From Aspidiotus rigidus (taxonomy: Eukaryota > Arthropoda > Insecta > Hemiptera > Diaspididae), in contig JAVHKY010000013.1 of assembly GCA_035079385.1 (NCBI GenBank), positions 7,376,001 to 7,440,000 of the forward strand: a DNA stretch of 64,000 bases, written 5' to 3'. Shown here in pieces: positions 1-11,600 of the stretch (position 1 is its first letter; the number at the start of each line of letters is the position of its first letter). A program made the position numbers and the translations under genes. The notes below the pieces were generated by a model that was not told the origin of the DNA, searched no databases, and saw only the letters and a list, made by a program, of their open reading frames with translations.

Positions 1-3000
1 CATTCTCAAAGACCCTTGACTATTGCCTAGACCTCATTTTCATCATTTTACTTGTACTCCACTCATTTGAAATCCTTCTCCCAATACCACGTCTGAGATA
101 CAGAAGCCAATGAGAATTATGAATTACGATTTACAATTTAGTGAATATTTTTCATTGTTGACATTAGAGTTGCTTTTTTCTGAGCATAATTTTTTGATAT
201 TGTAGTTTTCAATCATGTTAGCAACGAATCTTGACTTTTGCAGGTATCCATCTAGGCATTCTAAAGAGTGTACCGAGCTGCTACACTCTCTTCCTATAAT
301 AAATTGAGTAAAATCTAGAAGTAATGATTTGGATAAGATTATGGATTCCAATTACATGATAGAAATCTGGCAGCGTACAATAAATCATGGCATGGATAAA
401 TTCAAATGAAATTAGAAAGTGCTTCATTAATATTATCGATGCAACATGAGATTGAGTTCAATGAAATTGGAAACCGCAAATGTCTCGAAGCAAGAAAGTA
501 CTGTACCATATAAGTTTATACTTATTTGAGTGAAATATATGTAGTATGTATTACGACGAACTATTGAATAATATTTTATTGTAGATGATACCGTTCAACA
601 ATTGTAAAAAAAAAAACGAAAAAATACGCACATTTATTCGCTGGGAAGAACAATCGTGTGCCGCAACTTCTTTATATTTATATGTTTTAGTACCGGATTA
701 TTAGGATTGAAATTCTTTAAGTAAGTAGACATGAAGCTGAAGTACCATTCTTGGGTTATGACTATTGTATTAATGAAATCAAATTTTGTTGAGTAAAGGA
801 AGATGTTCAGGTCGTATCGCGTGCATTCGTTCCGTTTCGTTCCTTCCGTGTTGTACGGAGTAATGAACGAGATACAAGAAAATAATTAAAAAGTGAGTAT
901 TTTTTGTGTCAAACATTTTCAAATCTTTGCATTATTTTTAAGCTCCAAGATTTTGAAGTTTATTACAAATATACCTAGTACCTATCAATAAATATGAGAA
1001 ATACCAAATGAAAGAATATAAGCCAGAATGAGGGTCATGTTTTTATTTATTTTTTTTTTTCCAAGGTTTTAGTTCGTGTCCTATTTTTTTCTCCTGCCTA
1101 CCGATATAGTTATCGAATATTTTTGTTGTATGTGCCTTATTGGAAGGCCTTATTACATGTACAAGAGATGATTTTGTACTGCGTAGAAAATTTCTATATA
1201 ACTAGGCGACACCATCTATTTATGATTTTGATTGGCTTTAGAATACTTATAAGGACGAGAATATTGAGTAGGAAAGCCCACAAATTTGGTATTCATTTAA
1301 AATTCCTGCTCTACGTAAGCATCAGTATATTCATACAGAAATTTGGTCGAAAATTTGATCTCTTCTGCATGGTATCAATATTTTTATCACAGTGTAGTTC
1401 GCATAGTTCCAACCTGTTTTATATCAGGCCCAACGCAATATCCTCAGATGTTGGATGACGGTAAAATACGAGCAGACTAGTGATCTTACCGGATATCTTA
1501 GTAAACCATACTAATGTCATGTTTCTCTATAGTAGGCCTAGAATTCTTTATTGAAATTATAATCTCTTTTTCAAAAAGGAAATTTTGAAAAGAGTATAAT
1601 TCGTCGAGTCTTCAGAGGATCGTGATTTATCAGATGAAAATCCCAACGACGATATACAACTTACATGACATTAATGATGAAAAAGGAGAAAACTTTTATT
1701 GGTATAAATCAAGTAATTATATCGATGTGAAGCAAATAGGCTATAATGCAATATTTAGACTTTCCTGTAAAATCAATAAATAATATCTTTTGCGTTATAT
1801 CTGTGATAATAATAAATTTCCTGTCCCATTGGAAAAAATTCATTTATAAGGTTTTAATAATAACCCAGTTTGTCTGATGTCGGAGTAATTAGGTATATTG
1901 AAAGAAATTTGATGATACCCTAGCTTTATTTTTCTCTCCATGATATCGGCACGTTCACCGTCAAGTTCTGAAATATCCAGTAACAATTGGTGCAAGAAAA
2001 TTTCCGGATTTCTGTCGTCATTGATGACTTGAAAAATTCTTCTTAGATTCTAGTCCTTCGTTTCTACTGATCCTAGTTTTGCTTCTTTTAGAATATAGGT
2101 TGCAAATGGGAAACAAAATTTTTAAACAGCTTTTGATTCGTAATATTTGTTCGAAATTTATCTAGATTAGAGCCGTATATCGTATTTTTTCAAGTGCAGC
2201 TTATGAAAAATGATGTTGGTATCAGAGTAAAGTCTACAAAGAGGATCGGACAATTAGTTTCTGTTGTTGATCTAATAGAATGCCGGATATTATTTAGAAC
2301 ATGGCTGTGTTTTTTCAGGTTAAATATTGTGCGATTTGAACAAATGAAGTGCCAATATAGTTGGGAAAGAGATGAGTTATTCTTAATTATACATCGTATT
2401 ACTGATGTTAATATTAACGGCGAACTAAGTATGCAAACTGCATTCCGTTCCAAGACAAGAGAAAAAAGATGTCAAATGTCCAAAAATAACGCTTCGATTA
2501 AAAACGAGTAGAACTAAAATTAACAATTTTTTACCGATCTCCGTCATCATACTTCTCAACTCTGGGATGCCACGAGATTGTAGGCAGATTTCAATAGTGG
2601 ACGTCACAGAGAGCAAGGGCCGGCTGATATGAACGGCTGAAAAAAAGAGTCAAGTGGTTTACAATGAACAGTCCCACCATTAATTTATCAATATTTATAA
2701 GTTCCAAAAAATTGTAAAAACTTTGCAGTCGCTCAGCGAGTTGTTAATATTTCTGTCTACAGTAGTATTTTGACAAATTTGTAGATGACGACTGGGCTGA
2801 AGATACTATTGATGGGAGTTGTCATTCAATTGTTTCATAACGTACTTTTCTGGAAAACTCATGCGCAAAAGATGAAGTCAAGTAGGCATTTCGGGGACTT
2901 AAGAGTGCCCAAAATGGTCTTTCGAGAACTGCTACATTTGGGCAGTAAAATTGTCATTGACACTTCGATGCGGTCATTTCAGTTTTCCAGCCACCTTGTA

Positions 3001-4042
3001 CACGTTAGAGTTCGAGTTTGTCTAAAGTGGTCCCGATTTCTGTATAATTTTTCCTTTCAAAAATTCTCCTTAAATTATTACTTATTTAATTTTTATATCT
3101 AATTTTTTTTTTTTTCTCTTCTCGGGCGTCTACTGTGATCTGCTGATTAGTTGCAGCATTGAAAAATAACCTCAATTATGCTGACGAGAATGACTCAAGT
3201 GCTTGGAGTAGGACTTCAAAAATCGAAATTAGAATTTTCTTGCTGAGGAAACTATGCTTTTCTTTTCGTACTTTGTAAAAGAAACAATAAAACTCATTAC
3301 CTACGTGACTAAATTGTCATTATCACTAGGTAAATTCTGAGGCAAGATTAGCCTACGAGCAGTTTTTATGGAGACACATAGTTTTCTCACTCTCACTCAT
3401 TGGTAAGGATAATTTTATTCCCTACTCCGATTACTTCAAATTACAATTGAGGACGTATCTGTAAAAAGGGCCTCCGCAAGGAAATATCAAACATAGAAAA
3501 ACTAATTTGAAGTTTTGAGTGGATATAACTTTATAACAGTAAGTTCAATAAAAAAAAAAGTAAGAACAAAAATTGAAAAGCAACTCTCTTTCTATAAAAT
3601 ACAATAATACATTGTCAACCTGTTGAATATTGAATTCAGAGGAAACGGGAGAGAAGAGATGACGCGGAGGCCCTTTTTAAGGAGATGGGTAAAATCCCAT
3701 ACAAAAAAAAAAAAAAAAAAATTGGCAATGAACTGAAACGTCTAAAAATCATGGTCTCCGCGAAAAGGGCCTCCGCTCGACGGAGGCCTTTTCTACAGAT
3801 ACGTCCTCAATTAAGAGTGCAAAATATCTTTTAAGATAGTCGACACTTGTACTTTACGCTAGCGCCGCAATTTCTCGTACCTTTTTTCAAAGTCCTCACT
3901 CGCAACCTTGACTCGTTACCATGCAACAGTATCATACATACATAACACAGGATGCTCTGTAAAATTATAACACATTCAATATACATCAGGCATATTTTCT
4001 TGCTGGATTTTATTTCTCTCATCTATATTTCTTCTTCCTACC
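1..4042. other. Left intergenic region, no gene recognised
   Basis: AT-rich DNA with no exon that I can tie to a protein family. Short open frames occur (for example + 1123-1458, + 2785-3102, - 124-351), but none shows a recognisable domain or a convincing run of splice-linked neighbours. The only clear structure is the inverted-repeat element at 3445-3812. A distant 5' exon of OSCP1 or the end of a gene lying to the left cannot be excluded. Confidence 0.5.
3445..3812. mobile_element. MITE with about 32-bp terminal inverted repeats
   Basis: The left end begins AATTGAGGACGTATCTGT and runs into AAAAAGGGCCTCCG. The right end is its inverse, ending ACAGATACGTCCTCAATT at 3812. A second internal palindrome built on GGGCCTCCG/CGGAGGCC lies near 3766-3792, and another GGAGGCCC copy near 3666. 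The element has no coding capacity, which fits a non-autonomous DNA transposon. The superfamily cannot be assigned because no clear target-site duplication is visible. Confidence 0.7.
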
Positions 4043-5545
4043 ATGTCATTGTATTCTTTACCTTTGGTTATTTTAAATTTAGGGGGTGAAATGTTCTACG
4101 TACTAGATCAAAGGCTGAAAGCACAATCTATTCCTACCCTGAGAGCGCGTAAAAGTAAGTGTGCCTGTGTTGAATTCAGTTTCTCCGTCTAGAAATGTCA
4201 ACAATAATTTTTCGCACGTTTAGTCCTAGATGAAATTGCAGCCGCATTACTAGACGAAACTTTTATTCACGAAGTATTCAAACCTCAACCTCTATACTGT
4301 AAGCAAGAATTGTACCTCCTGTTCAAACGCGTCGCTCACGCCTCCATCATAAAATTGAATGACACCAGTATGGGAAAATTGTATGATTTAATGACCATGG
4401 TATTCAAGTATCAAATCTATTCGGCCAGGGAAGCGCGAGAAATTCTCATTATAACATTAAACCATTTGAATTCGCTCCGACACCTCGCAGTTTCTCCGAA
4501 TGTCTTCAAGCAACTAGATTCTGTTTATTATTTATTCATGAAGGTACACTCTTAGAAGAATGTACGCTCTTTTGTACAATCAAGATACCTACTTTAGTTG
4601 AATATAGAATTTTAATTTTTCAGACATATTACTCGATGTACGACGCCGAGCTGCAACGTATACGATACGATTTATTGAACTATTTCCAAGATATTCATGT
4701 GAAGGTTTCAATCTGTCTCGAATTAGGATTACAAAATGATGACGGGACGTTTGTGAATTCTTTGACGGAAACCCTTCCCTACGGTATCGAAATTTCTTCG
4801 ATTTATAGGTATGCATCGAAAAATTGCATTTCATTTTTTTTCTTGCTTAGGTCACGAAATACCTGGTATAGTGAGATATTTGAATAAAGATGAATCATTA
4901 AAGGATATTATTACTTTTCCATCGGGTGGCGAATACAGAGCAGATCAAGAAAAAGCTTGTTTTGAGCTTAAATGTGCAAAAGGAACTCTTTTAGGCACTT
5001 CTATGTATGTGAGTCCATTATTTTTAACCATCCTCAACTTTGATAACCTGAAATTCACATAATTTGTTTAATTATGCACAGTTACCAAGAAAATTCTTCC
5101 ACTCACGATTTTTCATGGATATCAAGTGATAATTTGGAATCTCAACTTGCAAACTGTGCTAAAATATCGGATTACCACAACGAGATGGAAACTCTGATAG
5201 ACCAACTTCTGGGGAACAAGCAAGATAATAAAGAGGATGATCGTGAAATAATTCTATTAGATTTATTTGTCGATGACGAGAAAAATGAAAAGTAGGAAGG
5301 ATATTTGCGTGGATTTGTAATTTGATTTCAATACCTAATAATGATAATTTATGTTTTGAACCTAATAATTTTCTAGAAATGAAGACATTGCTAGTGGAAC
5401 AGTAAAAACAGTTACTCTTTGTGATACCTTGGATGTGGAGAGAAATTTAGTTTTAGAAACTGCCACTACTCAAATATCTGTCAATCAAGATAATCTCCAG
5501 GAAGAGCAGGATAACAATTTATTATATTTATTGGAAAATCTGTAG
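4043..5545 (+). CDS. OSCP1: OSCP1 (organic solute carrier partner 1), six exons
   Basis: Exons: 4043-4154, 4224-4543, 4624-4783, 4851-5004, 5082-5291 and 5377-5545. They sum to 1125 nt (374 aa), close to the vertebrate protein, and all introns are short GT-AG. The N-terminus carries the family signature LNLGGEMFYVLDQRL at residues 12-26. Further conserved blocks are FKPQPLY, RVAHASIIKLN, KLYDLMTMVFKYQ, LNYFQDIHVKVS and PYGHEIPGIVRYLN. The start was chosen because the residues before LGGEM match the family and the preceding sequence lacks an in-frame extension. OSCP1 (NOR1) proteins are soluble, have an Oxidored_nitro-type domain, and were first described as modulating organic solute transport; their biochemical activity is unsettled. 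The C-terminal part after about residue 290 is acidic and poorly conserved, as in relatives. Confidence 0.93.
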
Positions 5546-6947
5546 ACATCGGGTTTATATAATTCACCGACTTTATTTTAATAAATTTTTATTCATTGAG
5601 AATGAGAGTTGACCGAATGAATCACGGAGGCTATCATAATAATGTTCCTAGGAATCAATATTACCTAATGTACCGGTAATAGAAAATAATCACGTATTGA
5701 GTCACACTATACAAACGCGTACCTAATCAATTGCATTTCCAATCCTCAATAGCTAAGTATTCCAATTTATTGGGCCAGGGGGAAAAAATGTAGGCATAGG
5801 GTAGTTAAAAGAATAAGTGTAGTCGCATCTAATGGGGATTCCAGCGTATAAATGCTTCAACTGATTGCTGAGAGGCTCATTTAGGAAAAAAAGAAAATTT
5901 AAGAATACCTACCTTAGATAACTGTAATTACCGAGTACATTTAATTGTACATACCTTACCATCCTGCTGTTCCTGTAAGATCATTCTAAATTGTATGATC
6001 TTATGGATATGCTGCTTTAAACCTGTTCAAAGTTCATCTGTTTAGAATTAACATCCGCAATGTCTCTTGAAGAAAAAATACAGTATATAGGTAGGTACTT
6101 TTTTGACAGACGAAAATAGTTATGCTTGATATCAATTGGAGTCACTTGTTTTGCTCAGATCTCTGTTGTCATATGTGAGTCACAAAGAGTCTATTTGGGA
6201 TTGTACAGCTCCAGCGCTAGCGCCAACTACTCATATATCAGCCGCGAGCAAAGGGTGAAAATTTTGACATTTAAGTGCAAAAATTGTTCAATCAATAGAA
6301 AGTTTCATTTCCTAGAAGTTTTAATCACTTTAATTACTTTGCAAATGACTTATTTTTTTGAGATATTATTCTTTTTTTAATGTGATGAGTACATTGGTCA
6401 ATATGGTTGAGATAAATAATACAATATGAGTTCACCCTCTGCTTCTTATCTTATTGCTGCAGCGTGATAGAAGCGCGCTGTGACGGATGTACAGCCCGAT
6501 TGTGATCAGCTAAATTACTTTATACAATTCTAGCGCCTTAGATAGCAGAGATGTTGCGTGAAAATGAAAACAAAAACAAATCACAAAATTAACAAAAAAT
6601 TTTGGGCTGAAACAGAAAATTGCAAGATAACAAAAATAAATACCGAAACAACCTTCAAGGGATTTTGTGCAACATCTCTGCTTGATAAAATGATAATATT
6701 GTAATTCTCTGAAGATTTATGATATGCATGCAACAATAATCATAACTGCCACCAGGAATATTAATAGAAAAAAAAAGTTCAACTCAAGTAACTATAAACC
6801 TTTTAGAAAGTTAGAAACCACGTCTTACTCTTTTACTTGTAGAAGTCCAGTCTATGCAGTCCCTTATCCAGTCCAACTCGGCTTGAGTCGGCTCAGATTG
6901 AAGAGCAAGAGATGACAAAAAATAATAAACAAAGTATTTTTGGTCTA
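5546..6947. other. Intergenic, nothing recognised
   Basis: Apart from the OSCP1 3' flank, this stretch is AT-rich with frequent stops on both strands and no recognisable exon, RNA gene or terminal inverted repeat. Confidence 0.5.
5580..5585 (+). promoter_or_regulatory. Probable poly(A) signal of OSCP1
   Basis: AATAAA lies 35 nt after the OSCP1 stop codon, in AT-rich sequence. This is a plausible cleavage signal by position and motif only. Confidence 0.5.
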
Positions 6948-8056
6948 TTAAGGGTATGCTCTACCTAGTCACTCACACGTAGACACACACAAAATATGTA
7001 TCACATGTTGCGATTTTTGCCCCGAGATAACTGATTAAGGGTATGCTCTACCTAGTCACTCACACGTAGACACACACAAAATATGTATCACATGTTGCGA
7101 TTTTTGCCCCGAGATAACTGATTAAATAAAGCATGAAATATCTTGAAACTTCGTATTTACGTAGACAAAACTTGGGAAAATACGGCTAATTGGTTCACAC
7201 GAACTAATTTTGTTCATTAATTGGAATTCAACGATTCAAAGATGGCCCCTTCAGACGTAAGTTTAAACGTTTCTTGGAGATCATTCAGAATATTTCGCGA
7301 TCTGTCAACTAATTAGCCGTATTTTCCTCAACTTCAAGATTAAATTACACCACGTTCCGAATCATTTTGTACATTATTCGATATGTTATATGTGGGCAAA
7401 AATCACTACCCGCAACACACCATTTTGTGTAATACACGTGTATTTTCTATGTGTGAGTGACTAGGTAGAGCATACCCTTAAATAAAGCACGAAATATCTT
7501 GAAACTTCGTATTTATGTAGACAAAACTTGGGAAAATACGACTAATTGGTTCACACGAACTAATTTCGTTCATTGATTGGAATTCAACGATTCAAAGATG
7601 GCCCCTTCAGACGTAAGTTTAAACGTTTCCTGAAGATCATTCAGAAAATTTCGCGATCTGGCAACTAATTAGCCGTATTTTCCTCAACTTCAAGAATAAA
7701 TTAAACCACGTTCCTAATCATTTTGTACATTATTCGATATGTTATATGTGGGCAAAAATCACTACCCGCAAGCAGTGAACTCAATTCGTAGTATGAGACT
7801 AGCTGGAATGCGCGCTGAACAGAAAACGTGAAACGAAATAACAGAATATCTCTTTTCTCTCTCTTTTTTCGTTAAGCGTGCATGAAACGACGGAGCCCCG
7901 TTGATCAGAATATCTTCTTTCTCTCTCTTTTCTTCGTTCAGCGCGCGTTCCAGCTAGTCTCATACTACGAATTGAGTTCACTGCCCGCAAGACACCATCT
8001 TGTGTAATACATGTGTATTTTCTGTGTGTGAGTGACTAGGTAGAGCATACCCTTAA
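6948..8056. repeat. Composite TTAA-bounded repeat (piggyBac-like MITE cluster)
   Basis: Two adjacent, virtually identical 87-bp units (6948-7034 and 7035-7121) each start TTAAGGGTATGCTCTACC. Two longer related units follow (about 7122-7481 and 7482-8056), each ending in the inverse, GGTAGAGCATACCCTTAA. The longer units share about 290 bp of near-identical sequence. A TTAA at every boundary, with GGG/CCC at the element ends, resembles piggyBac-type termini, but no transposase is present, so the superfamily is an inference. The second long unit is interrupted by the 211-bp element at 7773-7983. Confidence 0.75.
7773..7983. mobile_element. 211-bp hAT-type MITE with 8-bp target duplication
   Basis: The left end CAGTGAACTCAATTCGTAGT and the right end ACTACGAATTGAGTTCACTG are perfect inverses. 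The near-perfect arms extend about 50 bp, to GCGCGCTGAAC. The flanks carry an exact 8-bp direct repeat, CCCGCAAG, at 7765-7772 and 7984-7991. The neighbouring repeat unit near 7415 has the uninterrupted site (ACCCGCAACACACC), so the insertion is visible directly. The 8-bp duplication with CAG...CTG ends is diagnostic of the hAT superfamily. The inner part is pyrimidine-rich (CTCTCTCTTTT) and non-coding. Confidence 0.9.
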
Positions 8057-8638
8057 TATTCGACTAAGCCACCAGAGTGCAGTCATACCATACCTCTGAT
8101 GGGCTCTGATAAGGAGTATGTTGTTATTGTTGAGCTTCCTCTCCCCCTCGTAGTCTGGTTTTATCATCATTGACGTTTGAGGATGAAATGAGATGATTTA
8201 CGATACGAGAGTTTAGCTTAGAAATTATGCTTATTGATTGAAACTTTTTCAACGAAAAAAAGCCGTTCGAGTGTTTGACTGCTCAAAATACGTTTCCTCT
8301 GGACCTTATACCAGGTAAACTATCAGTTCTCTGTCGATAGATTTGGCTATCTTATCGTGTTGGACTGGTCATCAATTTACCAATCGTCATTAACTCTCTA
8401 AGCAGCTATGGGAAGATGATCTCACTTCTGCAGTTCTCCGGAAGGATGGCCATTTATGTTGTAGATCTGGGACAAATCACAGGTGATACCAGTACAGTTA
8501 TTCTTTTGTTAAGTTATTATGGGCGATGAATATTTATCAACAGTTGTTTCAGTCCGAAGGTATTTTCATGCACCCTGTTTTCATGTATCGTCATTCCGCC
8601 TTGCGTCGAGGCATTTGAGGTCGAGGCTTTAATTCAAT
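8057..8638. other. Upstream region of the golgin gene
   Basis: 582 bp of unique-looking DNA between the TTAA repeat and the golgin start codon. It presumably contains the golgin promoter and 5' UTR, but no TATA box, initiator or other specific element can be argued from sequence alone. Confidence 0.4.
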
Positions 8639-11600
8639 ATGTTCAAGAAACTAAAAGATAAAATCGCGGAAGAGGTCAAACAGTCACCTTTAAAATTTCA
8701 AAATTCTGTTCAACAGTTTACGCAGGTACTTTAATTTTCAATTAATCATTCCGACTTCGAAGAACTTACCTTGGCAGTACAACGAATTTCTCGGTTATAG
8801 AGCGTTTCTCCGTCTTTATTGTTGTCGAATAATTCTCTTAACGAAACTGACACAATATTGAATAGCAACGATGATGAATCTGGAGAACGCCAAAACCAGA
8901 GTGAGTACATTTCCCGAAGAATCTTACAGGTTACTTTTTCGTAATTTTGAATTATAATTAGTTTTTTATTTTTAGCGGATTACGATAACTCGTTTACCAC
9001 GGTCGACCTTAGAAGTCCAGTCGGACCCAAAGCTCGTCGTTCCTCCTCTTCTTCAATCAATAGCGAATTATTTCCTGTGTATGAATTTCCAAGACAGCTA
9101 ACGTTACAATCAGACTTAGAATCGTGTAGTGAATTTGACGACGGTAGTTCGATTCATCAATTTAATAATGTCACCAAAGAAAGTTTGTACGAAAAATATC
9201 GAACAGCTCTACAAAAATATCACAAATATCGAGGCAGATTTTCGGATTTGCAAAAATTTTGTAAAGAGCTTCAACGAGAGCTGAGTAAAGCTAAAGTAAG
9301 TCTGGTAATTAGAGTTTTGTACTTGAAATAATAATCAACTCATCATTCATTTATTCTCCGTGCGGATATCAGAATGTATTGACGGAAACTCAGGATAAAG
9401 CCATTCGTCGGATCGCCGAGCTTAAAGAACAATGTTCGCTGGAACAGAAAGCGAAAGCTCACCTGGAAGATTCTTGGCGTAATGAACTGGAAGAACGTGA
9501 TCATCTCATCAATACTTTGAATACGAAGGTATTGATTTGATTAAATATCTAAGATTATAAGAGGACATTGCGTTTGGTTTTTCTAATGATAAAATTACTA
9601 ATTACAGATAGACCTTCTTAAAGCTGGCAAGAATAACGAAGATGAAGAGGTACCAATTATTACGCTTGAAACGAGTTCAAATGATGGTTCGAATAAGGAT
9701 GAAGCAGATGTTTTGAAAGGTTTCCTCTTTGTTACTAAAACTCTCTACGAAACCTAAATGAAACGGATAATAGTTTCAGAGAATGTTTCTACATTACCTA
9801 GTTATATTTGAGGATAGAGGTGTGGAGTTCTTTTTTCTTTTCGCGTTTGAATTGAAATTCTTCTTACCGTGAGAAGGCAGTGTAACGATTTCTCCAACGA
9901 TCTGAATAACTTTTATTAATATCCATTGATGAAATATTAATTTTATCAAACAGAGAAAATCAAGAAGTTTGAATCGCTCTTGAACAATGCGAAAGACACT
10001 ATCACCAATAAAACAGCGCAAATCAAAGACATGCTAGCTAAAACGGAAGAGGATGAGGTAAATTTGTTTTGTTCGGTTATTGCATTCTGTAAATTGTAAA
10101 TTAGTTTAATAGTATTTCTCTTCTTTAAACACGATAAAACACGCGAGATCTTTTCCTTGAGAATTTTTCATGCAAGACTTCTGCTCAATTTTTAGTTATC
10201 CATTCCGGCTGAAGTGAGTTCCCAAGTTCGAGAATTGGCGTTTTTTAAATTTTACTCGCGTTTTGAACCGAAAGACTAATTGCGTATTGAACTGTTTCTA
10301 TTTTGCAAGAAAGAGCACTAACCTTGAACTTGTATTTTGACGAACGTCATTGTTAATATAATCACTTGCTGGCAGCTTTTGTGTGTGAATTTTGCTTTAG
10401 AACTGTGTTCCAAATAATTATTGGGAAACACTGTCGCTACGTTGGAATTTTGTCGAAAAAGTTTGAATTCGTTGTCTATTTTATTACGAGGAAAAAAAAG
10501 ACTCAACAAAAGGAGTTTTTCAATTCTAGTCTCAGGATTTAGGATTTGTTAGATCGAACTCAGAGAGTGACGCTACATTAGACTTCAAATATTTTGATCT
10601 AGACTTCTACTTTTCATTGTATCCGTCGAAATCCGTATTTTGTACCCTCCCTTAGCTTCGGCCATTTGATCCTGCATTTCGTAATATTTTTCGAGACCAT
10701 CGCTTATTCTGCAATTTATTATATTTACGTGTTGATTTTTGTTCGGTATTTTCAATTCTTCACTTTTTTTTGAACGAGCTTTTTTCTTTAGTTGATTATT
10801 ATACATCTCTTTAGTCCGTATTCGTTTTTACGCTCGTTTACGTCAATGATGGCTACATACAGATCCCGAAATTGTGGTTTCGATTTCTGCTGCTACTGTT
10901 GAAAGATTAGTCTGACACTTATTTGTTAAAGCTCAGGAAAATTTCTCTCTCACACTAAAACGTGATTTAGATAGTGCCAGTTATAAATACCGCACAAAGT
11001 CTATGTAAAAATATGCATATCTTAGCCCTCTACTTGACCATGTAAATATTCGCTTCAAATGTACACTTGACACACCACCTTGTTCACCATCCACTAGCTT
11101 TCTTTTCAAGCAAGAGATTTCACAGGGATACATTTTGAAATCCTGACACTTCTAATTGTTTTTTCGGAGAGTGGCAGGCACGTAGGGTTACTTGATTGTT
11201 TTCGTGAGCCAATAATTGGATTTTTTTTTGCGGGCTATAAATTCGAGTAAGTAAATCATCACTTTTACGGACTAATACGCCGAAAATTAAATCACCTAAA
11301 TTTGACTGTTGAGCTGGCACTTATCCACCTTCTTTTCACCCAAGAAAAGGGAATTATGGGAATAAACTCGCTATTCATGGCGAAATTGTTGTTTCAATTG
11401 TTGTACGCGCTGTAACATATTATTAGAAAAAATGGGGTTATGAACATTACCGACATCGATTTATCGCGCGATTATTCCCTTACTACGACTTAAACTAAAG
11501 ATATTTCACTTTTGCAGAAAAAACTAAAATCGGCTCAAGATCGAATTGCAGATTTGGAAGAGAATATTGATTTAATGAAACATAAAGAAGAAGAGGCGCT

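Noticed and set aside
124..351. Minus-strand frame at the left edge preceded by a possible acceptor (CTTCTAG)
   Set aside because: Could be a terminal exon of a minus-strand gene, but no other exon was found in the next several kilobases and no family was recognised.
1123..1458. 111-codon plus-strand frame in the left region
   Set aside because: Composition is that of AT-rich random translation, no homology recognised, no flanking exon.
2194..2616. Overlapping frames on both strands
   Set aside because: Open on both strands without conserved motifs; treated as chance.
7799..7990. Minus-strand frame inside the 211-bp element
   Set aside because: It lies entirely inside non-coding MITE sequence and its flank; its arginine-rich composition follows from the CTCTTT tracts.
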